Below are positions 40,840-50,589 of a stretch of DNA of 64,000 bases, piece by piece; position 1 is the stretch's first letter; the number at the start of each line of letters is the position of its first letter. Source of the stretch: Parietichytrium sp. I65-24A. Its lineage: Eukaryota > Sar > Bigyra > Thraustochytrida > Thraustochytriidae. The notes below the pieces were generated by a model. The model saw only the letters and a list, made by a program, of their open reading frames with translations. It had not been told where the DNA came from and did no database searches. A program made the position numbers and the translations under genes. The stretch spans positions 186,001 through 250,000 of the forward strand of contig BLSF01000059.1 in NCBI GenBank assembly GCA_012862575.1. Direction: 5' to 3'.

Positions 40840-42245
40840 GAGTGGAACCCAGCGGTCGCAGATAGAGATGGTATCCGAGCATGGATACTTTGTGACGGGA
40901 AAGCTGGCTCACAGTCGGTTCCAGTACAGCAGCGTTGGGCTTCTCACTTTGATTCAATCAAAAGGAAGCTTGGTAACACATTGCGCACGATCCGGTGATG
41001 AACACCTGTACTGCACAGGTTTGCCCGACGGCGATGAGCAAAACATTGGTTTTCATATGCTTGGCCTCCACTTCCACCGCGTAAATGTAGCTCTTAAGGT
41101 GGTCGAATACGCATCTTGGAAAAAGCCCTAGAGCAGTGCGCCAAGCAATCGATTCCAAGCCATCTGATTTCGTAATCGACAGAGCGGCAAGCGCGCCAAG
41201 CACCACAGCTTGTCTCTCACCGACAACTTCACTGAATAAAAGCTCTGGACGAATCGCGCGAGATATTTGGGCCACTTTGTGGAGCACAAAGTGGCTATCT
41301 TGTGGCGTAATTTTCGAGAGCTTCGCTTGGGTTTTGGAGTAGGCGTAGGCAGTTACCAGGTCCGCCAAAAATTGCAGCACCAGAGTCAGCAAAAAGTCTT
41401 TGGTGGTCTCGGTGAGCATAAGCACAGCCATACATGGAGCCGTGAAGGTAATGACCAGAAATTGATTCAGGATGCAGACCTTGCTCAGCCTATCTTCGTC
41501 GGCTGTTTCGCTGGCTGCGAACGACCCGAATGTACGAATTTTGAAGCGCAGCAAGGTTGTCGCAACGGGGTATACGAACCCAACAAGACCAACCTTTACA
41601 TTTCTAGGAAGAAAATCGGTCAGAGAGAACTGCACGAAAAGTGACACCATCAGCGCGCCGGACCCAGTCAAGACATGCCTCAAAAATACTCGAAGCAAGC
41701 CCTGCACAGTGCGGAACCTCTTAGCCTCAATCACGCAAATGAGATATGTGAGTACAGCGAAAATTAAAAACACAAAACCAAAGGAGAACAGCACGCTAAA
41801 GACAACCGAAGAGCCTCGAGCGAGCGGCACAGCAAAAACCACGCTCGCTAGATAAATGCAAAGAGTGTGAAACCCGCGCAGAAGTTTTCTCTTGGACGAC
41901 ACGCAGATGAAAAAGAACCTCAGCAAGGAAGCGGCGCAAATTGTACTGGCGACCACGTCAAAGCCTTTGAGTACGTCTTTGCTTCCGCACAAACCCTCCG
42001 TGCCTCGCGCGTTGACCCAAAGCGTCCAGTGATTCACACCACGCAAAAGCTGCTCGTCCAAGGCAAACAGCGAGAACGACACCACCGTCCCAATGCACGT
42101 CAAGACCACCGGCGCGAGGGTCAAGAGGGCGATGCGGCATTCTTTCCGCAACCACTGGGCGAAGAACTCGCGCGCATTCGCGGCCATTGGCTCGCGCGCT
42201 CACTCACCCATCACACTTGCATTATCCGTTGCCCAATCGTGGGGC
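40840..42245. repeat. Segmental tandem duplication, copy 2
   Basis: This is the partner of 37700-39135. It carries the 409-residue paralog and about 50 bases of conserved upstream DNA (tcgcgcgctcactcaccc and 'atccgttgccc'). Boundaries are approximate. Confidence 0.85.
40958..42187 (-). CDS. Multi-pass membrane protein, family A paralog 2
   Basis: The product is 409 residues from an ATG, colinear with the 412-residue copy at 37841-39079. The best conserved blocks are SLFALDEQLLRGVNHWTL, KRFRTVQGL.RVFLRH, MVSLFVQFSLTDFL, KVGLVGFVYPVATTLLRFKI and RPELLFSEVVGERQAVVLGA. Differences concentrate in spans two to four. Both copies are full length and lack internal stops, so both are probably functional. 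The shared promoter suggests similar expression at first; later divergence cannot be judged. No known domain was recognised. Confidence 0.75.
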   Translation of the reverse strand: MAANAREFFAQWLRKECRIALLTLAPVVLTCIGTVVSFSLFALDEQLLRGVNHWTLWVNARGTEGLCGSKDVLKGFDVVASTICAASLLRFFFICVSSKRKLLRGFHTLCIYLASVVFAVPLARGSSVVFSVLFSFGFVFLIFAVLTYLICVIEAKRFRTVQGLLRVFLRHVLTGSGALMVSLFVQFSLTDFLPRNVKVGLVGFVYPVATTLLRFKIRTFGSFAASETADEDRLSKVCILNQFLVITFTAPCMAVLMLTETTKDFLLTLVLQFLADLVTAYAYSKTQAKLSKITPQDSHFVLHKVAQISRAIRPELLFSEVVGERQAVVLGALAALSITKSDGLESIAWRTALGLFPRCVFDHLKSYIYAVEVEAKHMKTNVLLIAVGQTCAVQVFITGSCAMCYQASF

Positions 42246-42683
42246 TCTTGAATGCATTGCATAACATAGTATGGACACGTTTCCCGACACTAGTAGGTGA
42301 AGGTTCACAGCTCTGCTACGCGGCAGATAAGCACCACCACTTGGGGAAGGTACGAAAACGATTTCGAGTTCAGGTTAGAAGCTGTGTAAAGTAAATATTC
42401 TTGGAGTAGCGTTGCTGATCCGGAAGTTTCCTGCAAATCTTAGGGATGAGTTTAGGACGTCTAGATACTTGATTTTGCGTGACCAGTTTGGCTCGAATTC
42501 AGAGAACAAGCCTTCAGTGACCCCCACTAACAAATTGTTACTTTTTGGTAGCGAAAAAGGCCAGTAAGCAAAGGGGGGTTGCATGTTGCATTAGCATACT
42601 TGATTTCGATAGAAGTGACGAATAGAGAGAGAGGAAAGTTGTTGAGTAAAATATCAAGTTGGGCGAAGGCATTTAAAAAGCGA
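42188..42683. other. Spacer between family A paralog 2 and the ABCC gene
   Basis: The first 58 bases are the duplicated promoter-side DNA of the family A genes. The rest is unremarkable, AT-richer DNA with no gene seen. Confidence 0.55.
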
Positions 42684-45600
42684 TTACTTCTTTTTCTTCA
42701 TCTGAGTGACGAGGCTGGTGAAGATGGAGTCCTTGTCCTCCAAGAGCTTGTTTGGTTCGTCGAACTCTTTGACGACACCATTGTCCATGACAACAATGCG
42801 GTTAGCATCCATGATGGTGGTCAGGCGATGCGCGATGGTCAGAACAGTGGACTCCTTGAACTCGCGGCGGATTGTGGTGTGAATCATTTCGTCAGTGAAA
42901 TTGTCGATACCACTCGTTGCCTCATCGCAAAGAATCACCTTGCAACGTCGAAGGATAACACGCGCGATACAAATAAGCTGGCGCTGCCCAAAGCTAAAGT
43001 TGGAGCCGCCCTCGGAGATCTGGGTATCGAGCTTACTCTCCAGCTTTTCGACGTGATCCTTCAACTGTGTATGATCCAAAGCAGTCCAGATCTGCTCGTC
43101 CGAGTAACGGCCCAGAGGATCCAAGTTTTCGCGTAGAGTTGTGTTGAACATGACTGGATCCTGAGGGATGATGGCACAGGCTTGACGCAAGCGTTCAAGG
43201 CCGAAGAGCTGAAGATCCATTCCGTCTATTAGCACACGGCCCTTTTCGGGCTCGATGAGGCGCAGAAGGAGCCCAAATGTCGTGCTCTTTCCGCTGCCAG
43301 TACGGCCGACCACTCCAACTTTCTCGCCTGCATTGATCGTGATATTGACGCCGCGCAAGACGTAGTCAAGACCAGGTCTGTAGCGAGCCCAAACATCCTC
43401 GAGAACAATCTCACCTTTGCTTGGCCAGTCCTCCAACACAGGCACTTTGCTCGGCTCCGGGTCATCGTCGGAAGCCTCCGTGTCGACCGTGATGTATTGA
43501 TTAATGCGCTCAATGCTGACTGCATCAGTCTCAATCTGAGCGATCATGCGCACAGTCCAGGCGAGAGCCCATGTGACGTTCAGGGAGTAGGTAATTGCCA
43601 TTCCACCAAAGGCGTGGTCAATTTTGGAACGTGTTGCGACGACCAAGAATGCAGTGGCAACCACCAAGACCGTTCCGAGGAACTCCAGACGAACAGCCAA
43701 CCATCTATTGCTGGACACAGAAAGATAAGATGCCCCAACCTGCTTGTCGAGTTGGCCCTTGTTGTGGTCAGCAAATCTGCTCGTTGCAGAAAATGCTCTA
43801 ATTGTCGTGATTCCGTCCAGTGATTCCGTAAAGTGGCTGTAGATCGGCGAGCGCAGCACAGAGTCCCATCGCTTGAGCTGACGACTTGTTGCAACGTAGT
43901 ACCTCTGAATCCACCAGTAAACAACGCACAGCACTGGGATCACAGCCAAGATCTCCGGGGTGACAATCGCGATGGTCGCAACTGCACCAAGGACTGCAAA
44001 GAACGACTGGAACATGTCCAGCATTTCAGAAGGCAAGTTTTCGTCTATCGTGTGAATATCCTTGCTGAAGCGATTGATGACACGGCCAAGCGGAGTCGTG
44101 TCAAAGAAGCTCATCGGAGCGTGGAAGACAGTGGAGAGCATGCTGTTGTGCATATTTCTAGAGGCGTTCAGAGCAACAAGGAAGACCACCATAACAATCA
44201 AACTCGTCATCACGAGACTGCCGAAGGACAGCACGGCGTAGATGCCCAGGTAGAACGCAGTTCCCTGGTAGTGAGGCTCCCCCGACCTTTTGCTCCAGTA
44301 AGTGAGCCATGCAGTAGTTCCGCTTTCCATAGATGTTTGCAGCACAATCGAGATAATCACGAGAGCGACAACGCGGTATCCACCGATTGCCTCGACGTAT
44401 TTCTGGTACACGCTCCACGAGACTTGACCAACAGCAATCTCTTCTTCCTCCTCGGACTTCTTCTCCGTCTGTGCCTTGGAAGTATCGGCTGCCACAGCAG
44501 TCTCCTCGGTTACCTCCTCGGTTACCTCTTCGTCCTTGTGACCTTCCTTTGCTTCGTGGTCTACCCGCAAGGAAAGGCGGGCGAGCTCTGAGTTCGGTTC
44601 TGCCATAATGGTATCGAATTTTCCCTGCTCGGCGACCGTTCCGTTCTTCATAACCACCACATAGTCCGCATCGTGAGCGTACTTCAAAGCGTGTGTGATC
44701 ACAAGAACCGTGCGCCGGCGTCCCGTCAGAGGATGAGGCTCCAACAAAATTCCCCGGAAGCAGTTCTTCCACAAAAACGCTCCAACGTGTTCATCAACAG
44801 CTTCGAAACAAGTCTCCAGAAGTAAAATGTCCGCCCGCGAATAGACAGCCCTTGCAAGAGCAATACGAGCTTTTTGCCCTCCGCTCAGATTGATTCCTCG
44901 CTCACCGATCGAGCAAGAATCACCGTTGGGGAGCTGGTCAAAGTCGGGAAGAAGGCAGCAAGCATGGACGACCTTCTTGTACCACTCTGGCTCCAGAGGG
45001 TAACCGAACAAGATATTATCCTTCACGGTTGCATTTTGAATCCACGGAACCTGGGCGGCGTACGCGATTGACCCGGTCACACCAACGTGCGGCAAAGGAT
45101 GCTCTTCTGGTTGAAGTTCCCCAATTAGCATGGCCATGAGAGCTGACTTTCCTGAGCCAACTTCACCAGTGATGACGCACAGGTCGCCTTCCTTGACGTC
45201 AAGCTCGACATCGTGCAATGCCTGTTTGGATCGCTTGTCGTCCCAGTAAAACTTTCCGTCCTTGACATGGATCGCCACACCTTGTGGCGTCGGCGTATCC
45301 TTCCTGATTTGCTCCAACATCTCCAGATCGAGCTCCTCGCTTTCCAAAAAGCTAGAAATACGACGGAAAGATACAGAGGCCTCGATCAACGAGCTGAAGA
45401 CATGTGGCAAAACACCAAGAGGGAACTCGAGCATTTTCAGCAGACTGAGGGAAGTGAGTGCGGTTCCGGGGTCCAATTCCCCGCCGATCAGGGAGAAGGT
45501 TGCGAAGGAGCACAAGGTCAAAAGCACTGGAGTTGCTCCCCAGCACACATACGCTCCAGCAACAAAGTAGGCAAACTTTTTGAGGGTCGCCAGCTCCTTC

Positions 45601-47387
45601 TCTCTTTGCTCCATCACACGTGCAGCAAAAGAGCGGACCCAACCGTACATCTTCAGCACCTTGATTGACGTCAGGGACTCGGTCGTGACGCGCACACGCT
45701 GGTCACGCATCTCCATCAGCTCTCCTTGGATTCGATCCAGAGCCTTGGCCACGATGATGGTGGCCGGCGTCACCATCACCACAATGATGCCCATCGCCAC
45801 CAAAACAGAGTACTTGAGCTCTGCCCAGAGAAAGAAGAGGGCCAAGATTACTTGCAATGGGGAGCTCCAAATGATGTGCAGATATGTGAATAGCTGGTTG
45901 AGACGCTCAACATCTGTACTCATAAGGTTCACAACTTCTCCATTGGTGCGCTTCTGACGCGCGGAAGGTGTCAGACGAAGCGACTTGCGGTAGACTGCCG
46001 TGATGAGAGCGCTTCTGACTCTCAGACCGGTGCGAGTGACCAATTGAAAGTATGCATGCAGAGTGAGGGTTTGAACGACGGAGGAGAGAAACATGAGTCC
46101 GACGTACATGTAACCTTGAGAGAGAGGCTCAGGGTTCTCACTGTCTGCGGATTGCAAGAATCTAATCAATTGCTTGAGAATCTGAGGGGCCACAAAGCCA
46201 AGGGAGTCGGACACGAGCTTCAGGAAGCCAGCCTGGTAGAAGGGACTGAAAATGCCGCTTTTGTGCATTGCCCTCAGGATGAGCATGAGATCACCGGTCT
46301 TTCCTTCTTCATTTTTTTTCTTTTTCCCACCATCCTTGTCACCGCTGGTTTCTGCATTTTCCTCAGAGTTTGTGCCTGCCGCGCTTTCGTCCACATCCCC
46401 GAGACGTACGTAGTCACCTTCTGTAGCATCTCCGTTCGCGACCTGTTCCTGGGGCAAGTTGAGGATGCCTTGCTCGCTCAGGCGCTTTCGCTTTTTTTCT
46501 TGCTCAACTTTAAAGGCAGCTGCAAACGCGTCCGCGAGGCCTTCGCTCTCGTCCTCGCGGAGGATCCTGCAAAAGTCTCCCTTTTCGAGCGTTCGTCGAT
46601 ACCCGGTTTCCATGAGCGGGCCGACCCACAAGAAAAGCAGGCGCGAAAAAAGCCCAGCATACTGCTCGCCAGTCCGGCGCAGATACTTGGTGTAGTCCTC
46701 GCCTGGCTTGCAACTCTCGATGCGTCGAGAGATCTCCTCTGCGGACTCGCTCTCGTCGCTCGTGAGCACAGACTCATTGTCCACTTCCAGAAGACTGTCC
46801 TGGAGATCATCGCCCACCGCTGCGGACTGCTTTCGCAGCGAGCTGCGCAAGGCGCGCCAGTCTCGATTAAAGCAGATGACGAAGAACGCAGTCACAAACT
46901 TGATCGCGAACCTTGCCACCGCAACTTCCATCGCCAGACGCTCCTCTGTCTTGCTGGGGTACATTTCGGCAGCATCATCCACGTCGTCCCAAAGGCGTCC
47001 GATCTCAGCGCCGACCTGCAGAAGCGCGAAGACCCTGACCCAGAGAAACTCCGATCCGCCAAGCCTCACCTCCACCACGAGCCACATCAAGCACAGCCCG
47101 ATCCAGGCCACCGCGTCCAACGCCGCCGCCGCCCACGTGAGCTCGTCGGCCGTCCCGCCAAACTTGGCGCGCTGCACCAGCTCTCCGGCCGCAAACGCCA
47201 GCCCGCACGCCACGAACAGCACCGCTCGTATCCAGTCGAGCCCGCCCATCGCTCGCAGAGCCTGTCCAGACCCAACTTTGCCCAGCCGCGACCCGACTTT
47301 GCACCTCGCAGCGCCAAACGCCACCACGCTCAAGGCCACGCTGGGGCTCGCCCACGCCAGCGCGCACCATGCTTCCGTGCAGCCCAT
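42684..47387 (-). CDS. ABC transporter, ABCC (MRP) subfamily, with degenerate NBD1
   Basis: The product is 1567 residues from the ATG at 47387. The layout is a hydrophobic N-terminal region (TMD0-like), TMD1, NBD1, TMD2, NBD2, as in full-length ABCC exporters of conjugates and organic anions. NBD1 has Walker A GEVGSGKS (about 740) and signature LSGGQKARIALARA (about 830). Its Walker B is ILLLETCFEAVDEH (852-866) instead of the usual LLDDPLSAVDAH, so the Walker B Asp is Glu and the following catalytic-position residue is Thr. NBD2 looks active: GRTGSGKST (about 1358), FSFGQRQL (about 1461), VILCDEATSGID (about 1480) and TIAHRL. One weak and one competent ATP site is usual for ABCC proteins, but loss of the Walker B Asp goes further. 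Substrate and membrane are unknown. Confidence 0.93.
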   Translation of the reverse strand: MGCTEAWCALAWASPSVALSVVAFGAARCKVGSRLGKVGSGQALRAMGGLDWIRAVLFVACGLAFAAGELVQRAKFGGTADELTWAAAALDAVAWIGLCLMWLVVEVRLGGSEFLWVRVFALLQVGAEIGRLWDDVDDAAEMYPSKTEERLAMEVAVARFAIKFVTAFFVICFNRDWRALRSSLRKQSAAVGDDLQDSLLEVDNESVLTSDESESAEEISRRIESCKPGEDYTKYLRRTGEQYAGLFSRLLFLWVGPLMETGYRRTLEKGDFCRILREDESEGLADAFAAAFKVEQEKKRKRLSEQGILNLPQEQVANGDATEGDYVRLGDVDESAAGTNSEENAETSGDKDGGKKKKNEEGKTGDLMLILRAMHKSGIFSPFYQAGFLKLVSDSLGFVAPQILKQLIRFLQSADSENPEPLSQGYMYVGLMFLSSVVQTLTLHAYFQLVTRTGLRVRSALITAVYRKSLRLTPSARQKRTNGEVVNLMSTDVERLNQLFTYLHIIWSSPLQVILALFFLWAELKYSVLVAMGIIVVMVTPATIIVAKALDRIQGELMEMRDQRVRVTTESLTSIKVLKMYGWVRSFAARVMEQREKELATLKKFAYFVAGAYVCWGATPVLLTLCSFATFSLIGGELDPGTALTSLSLLKMLEFPLGVLPHVFSSLIEASVSFRRISSFLESEELDLEMLEQIRKDTPTPQGVAIHVKDGKFYWDDKRSKQALHDVELDVKEGDLCVITGEVGSGKSALMAMLIGELQPEEHPLPHVGVTGSIAYAAQVPWIQNATVKDNILFGYPLEPEWYKKVVHACCLLPDFDQLPNGDSCSIGERGINLSGGQKARIALARAVYSRADILLLETCFEAVDEHVGAFLWKNCFRGILLEPHPLTGRRRTVLVITHALKYAHDADYVVVMKNGTVAEQGKFDTIMAEPNSELARLSLRVDHEAKEGHKDEEVTEEVTEETAVAADTSKAQTEKKSEEEEEIAVGQVSWSVYQKYVEAIGGYRVVALVIISIVLQTSMESGTTAWLTYWSKRSGEPHYQGTAFYLGIYAVLSFGSLVMTSLIVMVVFLVALNASRNMHNSMLSTVFHAPMSFFDTTPLGRVINRFSKDIHTIDENLPSEMLDMFQSFFAVLGAVATIAIVTPEILAVIPVLCVVYWWIQRYYVATSRQLKRWDSVLRSPIYSHFTESLDGITTIRAFSATSRFADHNKGQLDKQVGASYLSVSSNRWLAVRLEFLGTVLVVATAFLVVATRSKIDHAFGGMAITYSLNVTWALAWTVRMIAQIETDAVSIERINQYITVDTEASDDDPEPSKVPVLEDWPSKGEIVLEDVWARYRPGLDYVLRGVNITINAGEKVGVVGRTGSGKSTTFGLLLRLIEPEKGRVLIDGMDLQLFGLERLRQACAIIPQDPVMFNTTLRENLDPLGRYSDEQIWTALDHTQLKDHVEKLESKLDTQISEGGSNFSFGQRQLICIARVILRRCKVILCDEATSGIDNFTDEMIHTTIRREFKESTVLTIAHRLTTIMDANRIVVMDNGVVKEFDEPNKLLEDKDSIFTSLVTQMKKKK

Positions 47388-48981
47388 CTTCGGTGTTCGC
47401 AACTCTGTGCGCCGCGCACTCCAACCCAACAACCCAACTTCGCAACAACCCAACTTCGCAACAACTTGACAAACTTGCGCGACTCGAGCCTTGCCCTCGC
47501 GAAACAGTCCTCGCAGCGTCCGCCGCGTGCACCAGACCTTTGCTCTCAGCGTCCAAGCTGAGTTCGGGGTCTGCTGCAAAGTTTTAACTTGTCTACGCTA
47601 TTCCGGTTCTGCTCTCTCTCTCTCTTCTTTTGCTCGGTCGCTCGGTCGCTCTCCCTCACTTTCTTTGACTTTTGTTGGCTGTGCTCTCTCTGTACCTTGC
47701 TTGCTTGGGAGCTTTCCTCCCCACGTTATCGTTATCGCTAACTGAGCGTTAGAGAGGCTGCTGAAGTAGACGGCTGATAGTTCGTTAAGCAAGTGCGCAG
47801 GGGAAGGTGGGCAGACTTAGCTGAATGAGTAAGGACTGTGGAGGCGGGGATTAACTTTGGGTTAGGGACGAGGTCAAGAACCGGATGACGCGATGTTAGT
47901 GCTAGTAGGCGTGTAAGGGAGAGGGGGATAGGAAGAAAGGTAGGAGGGCCAAGGTGTGGTTTTGCGAGAAGAAAGGATGCATGGGTACTAGTACAAGTAC
48001 GAAAAAGTACCAGAGGAAAAGGTTGGGGAAAAGGTTTTTAGGTTCTGCGGGGAGACGCCGTTGCAGTTGCGCATCAGAACGGGCGGTATGCATTAAAAGA
48101 ACCGTCGCGCATGTGATCGAAGCGCCTGTGATCGACGAAACAGCCAACATGTCATTTGCCTTGTACGACATCATCATCATCAACTTTATAAATAAATATC
48201 GGCGTCTACTTTCTTACATCCACTCGAGCCACCGTTCATCGAAAGTCGACCACACCATACCACACAGCTGACACCCTCCAATCGATCAATGGAGCATTCG
48301 ATCAAAAATAATCTAAAAAAAAGTCTATTGAAATTGACATGAATCTATGGCTCGCAAACGGTGTCAATCTTAACCGAGCCCTTATCCGGTCTTACTCTTG
48401 GACTACCTCTGGGAAGGTGTGCGAGCGAGTCGAGAATGGTGCTTTCTTCAACTGAACATTGAACCTAACATGCCTTCGATTGACAGTGAAATGCTCTTTT
48501 TTGGGTCACGACGACAGTGAATTTAGAAGCGGGTCGCCAGCGTGGATCACGATGAACGGCGGCGGCGATCACTTGGCGGTAAGCGTATCGATGAGTCACA
48601 GCCTGTGTCTGCAAGGCACGCACCGTTTCAAGAACTGTCACGGTCGCACTAGCTGCGGTAGAAGCACGGTATCAAAACGAGAAACAGTTGTCTTGCACTA
48701 CTTTTGGTTTGTTTGGATTGTTTGAATGTTCTGGATGTCAGGAACATTATGAGCATGTATTTTCAAATAATTGTCAGCTCTCCAAGTGACCGCGGCCGCT
48801 GTCGATAATGGGGCGGTCGGCTTAAGCCAGTTCGGCTGCGCTGGTTTGGTTGTTTTTCAATTGAGGAGTTCATAAAAAGGAAAACATGTCGGCATGGAAC
48901 GCATCCCGAACGCGGAACTTGGATGTTGAAAGCGATCTTTGGAGTTGGGCTCGCAAAGCCATCCATCGCAGAATGGGTTAA
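47388..48981. other. Spacer upstream of the ABCC gene
   Basis: A CT-rich, cggtcgct-containing tract (about 47610-47660) lies near the presumed ABCC promoter. A gtactagtacaagtacg palindromic cluster lies at about 47985-48001 and short ATC repeats near 48170. The small reading frames show no recognisable domain. Confidence 0.55.
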
Positions 48982-50589
48982 TTAACTGTAAATTGTGCAG
49001 TTACTTTGGAATGAGAAGAGCATGGCGCTTTCATTCGCCAGTAGCTGGCAGTACTTGTCGCGAAGGCCATTGGTTTGCAGCCCAGTGTTGTTCGAGCAGC
49101 AGCACAGGTCAAAGCCTTGGCATGCCCCGAATTGGTCTTTGTAGTAAATGAGGGAGTATACTCCCCAGCTGGCGTACAGTGAGCACAAGGTGAAGGAAAT
49201 GAAGAACCCTTTGTGACGCGACTCCCAGACCCCACGCAAATCAAAGCCTGAGTGGATCTCCACAGCACCGCAGATTGTGTCAGTTAGGAGCTCTGCTGCA
49301 AGCTGGGCGAGCAGCCAGCTTATTACTGGTCCCATGGAAGGTGTCACGTCGAATATAGTCTCGTCGCTCGCAAAGGAGTCCAGCGGCAAGGCCAGTGGCG
49401 CTTCTCTGTAGATCAGTATCAATCCGAAAACCCAGAAAATGGCAATGTACTCTGCAAGCTGCTCTCCAACAAGAAGCATGGCTGTAAAATTTTTCAATGC
49501 CATTTCTTGTTCGGACACACTAGAGGTCAAGGGGTATCTCCACGTTGTTGCCCTGCTGTCTTTGGAAGCAGCGCCTTGCTCGGCAGGCGAGATGCGCGAG
49601 GGCCTGGTCCCTCTATAGGACTCGTGTGAAGGCGAGAAAAAGACCATGGCACTTTCCTGATTGTGTTGTCTCGTCGCACGCCCTCTCAAGAATCCCATGC
49701 ACTTCTTTGCGAAGGTATCACGTTTGTGCAGAGTAAACCGCATAAAGAGCTCCAAGAGCGACTGATACACTAAAGCGACCCCTTGATATTTGTTGAGCTT
49801 TAGAAATGTGAGCCGCACGATTCCAGAGGCAACGATTTGCATCCACAGGAAAAATGGCCACGTTCTTTCATACCTCGCCGGAATTGCGTTGCCAGCCACG
49901 TTTGCAGTTAACGTCAACGAACGTGACGACGTTCGAGCAAGAACGTACCAGAGCTCTCGCACGGTGGGTAGCACGCAAAAAAGCATTACAAGCCTGGAGC
50001 TATCGCTGTCCGCTGGAATAAGATTTAATAACGTCACCAGGATGATGCAGATGAGAACCACGAGGTACTGCTTGAGAGCATGCCAAGGGAGTTTTGAGTC
50101 AGAAGGGAGAAAGAACCTGAACGATACCATGAATGTAGCGAACGGGATGACACTTCCCATCATTCCGAATAGCGACCCGTTGCCAAATATCAACTTCCCT
50201 CCGAAAAACAAAACGTATCCAATGAAGATCCACATTGCAATGAAGGCCGTTGCCCTTCTGCCCACTTCAGCGTACTGCAAGAATGACCACGGCAGAAACC
50301 CAAAAAAGATTACATCATAGAATAGGTCGCTCATCACGTGAGTGAAGAGACTCTCATACTCCTTCATAAAGACCCGTTCACGAGCATGAATACCGACCCG
50401 CCAAGGCGATGTCACAATAAACCTATCATACAAAAAAAACATGCAAAAGCCCACCGCGCTTGAGCTCCCGTACAGACAGAGGCTGAGTGAGACACGAGCG
50501 CCGTCTTTAAGCTCCAGCCACCAGCGACTCCAGGTGCTCGGCGCCACTGCCATCTTGGTCACGCTAACAGCCTCCTTGGATGCTTCCAT
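48982..50589 (-). CDS. Multi-pass membrane protein, family B paralog 1
   Basis: The product is 535 residues from an ATG, with about 10 hydrophobic segments and a hydrophilic loop of about 70 residues (near 300-365) before the LLVGEQLAEYIAIFW span. The C-terminal, probably extracytoplasmic region is Cys-rich: GACQGFDLCCCSNN followed by GLRDKYCQLLANES. No known domain was recognised. It is clearly paralogous to the 519-residue protein at 52343-53902: both share the VGEQL.EY.AI span, L.LPLD.F, a D-x-C-x3-E segment and the terminal GFxLCCC motif. The many Cys suggest disulfide bonds and therefore a surface or secretory-pathway location. Transport or sensing roles remain guesses. Confidence 0.75.
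   Translation of the reverse strand: MEASKEAVSVTKMAVAPSTWSRWWLELKDGARVSLSLCLYGSSSAVGFCMFFLYDRFIVTSPWRVGIHARERVFMKEYESLFTHVMSDLFYDVIFFGFLPWSFLQYAEVGRRATAFIAMWIFIGYVLFFGGKLIFGNGSLFGMMGSVIPFATFMVSFRFFLPSDSKLPWHALKQYLVVLICIILVTLLNLIPADSDSSRLVMLFCVLPTVRELWYVLARTSSRSLTLTANVAGNAIPARYERTWPFFLWMQIVASGIVRLTFLKLNKYQGVALVYQSLLELFMRFTLHKRDTFAKKCMGFLRGRATRQHNQESAMVFFSPSHESYRGTRPSRISPAEQGAASKDSRATTWRYPLTSSVSEQEMALKNFTAMLLVGEQLAEYIAIFWVFGLILIYREAPLALPLDSFASDETIFDVTPSMGPVISWLLAQLAAELLTDTICGAVEIHSGFDLRGVWESRHKGFFISFTLCSLYASWGVYSLIYYKDQFGACQGFDLCCCSNNTGLQTNGLRDKYCQLLANESAMLFSFQSNCTIYS

Larger units (their letters stand above)
39080..40957. other. Spacer between family A paralogs, containing decayed repeats
   Basis: This 1.9-kb spacer holds the duplicated promoter of paralog 1 (39080-39135), two diverged roughly 450-bp copies (39236-39715 and 39798-40210), a pair of about 90-bp copies (40494-40580 and 40686-40780), an A-run near 40120-40150 and ataccggtat at 40581-40590. 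No intact gene is supported. Confidence 0.6.

Noticed and set aside
46044-47561. 505-codon frame antisense to the ABCC gene start
   Set aside because: Arg/His/Pro-rich and without any domain; a shadow of the ABCC coding strand and its GC-rich upstream part.
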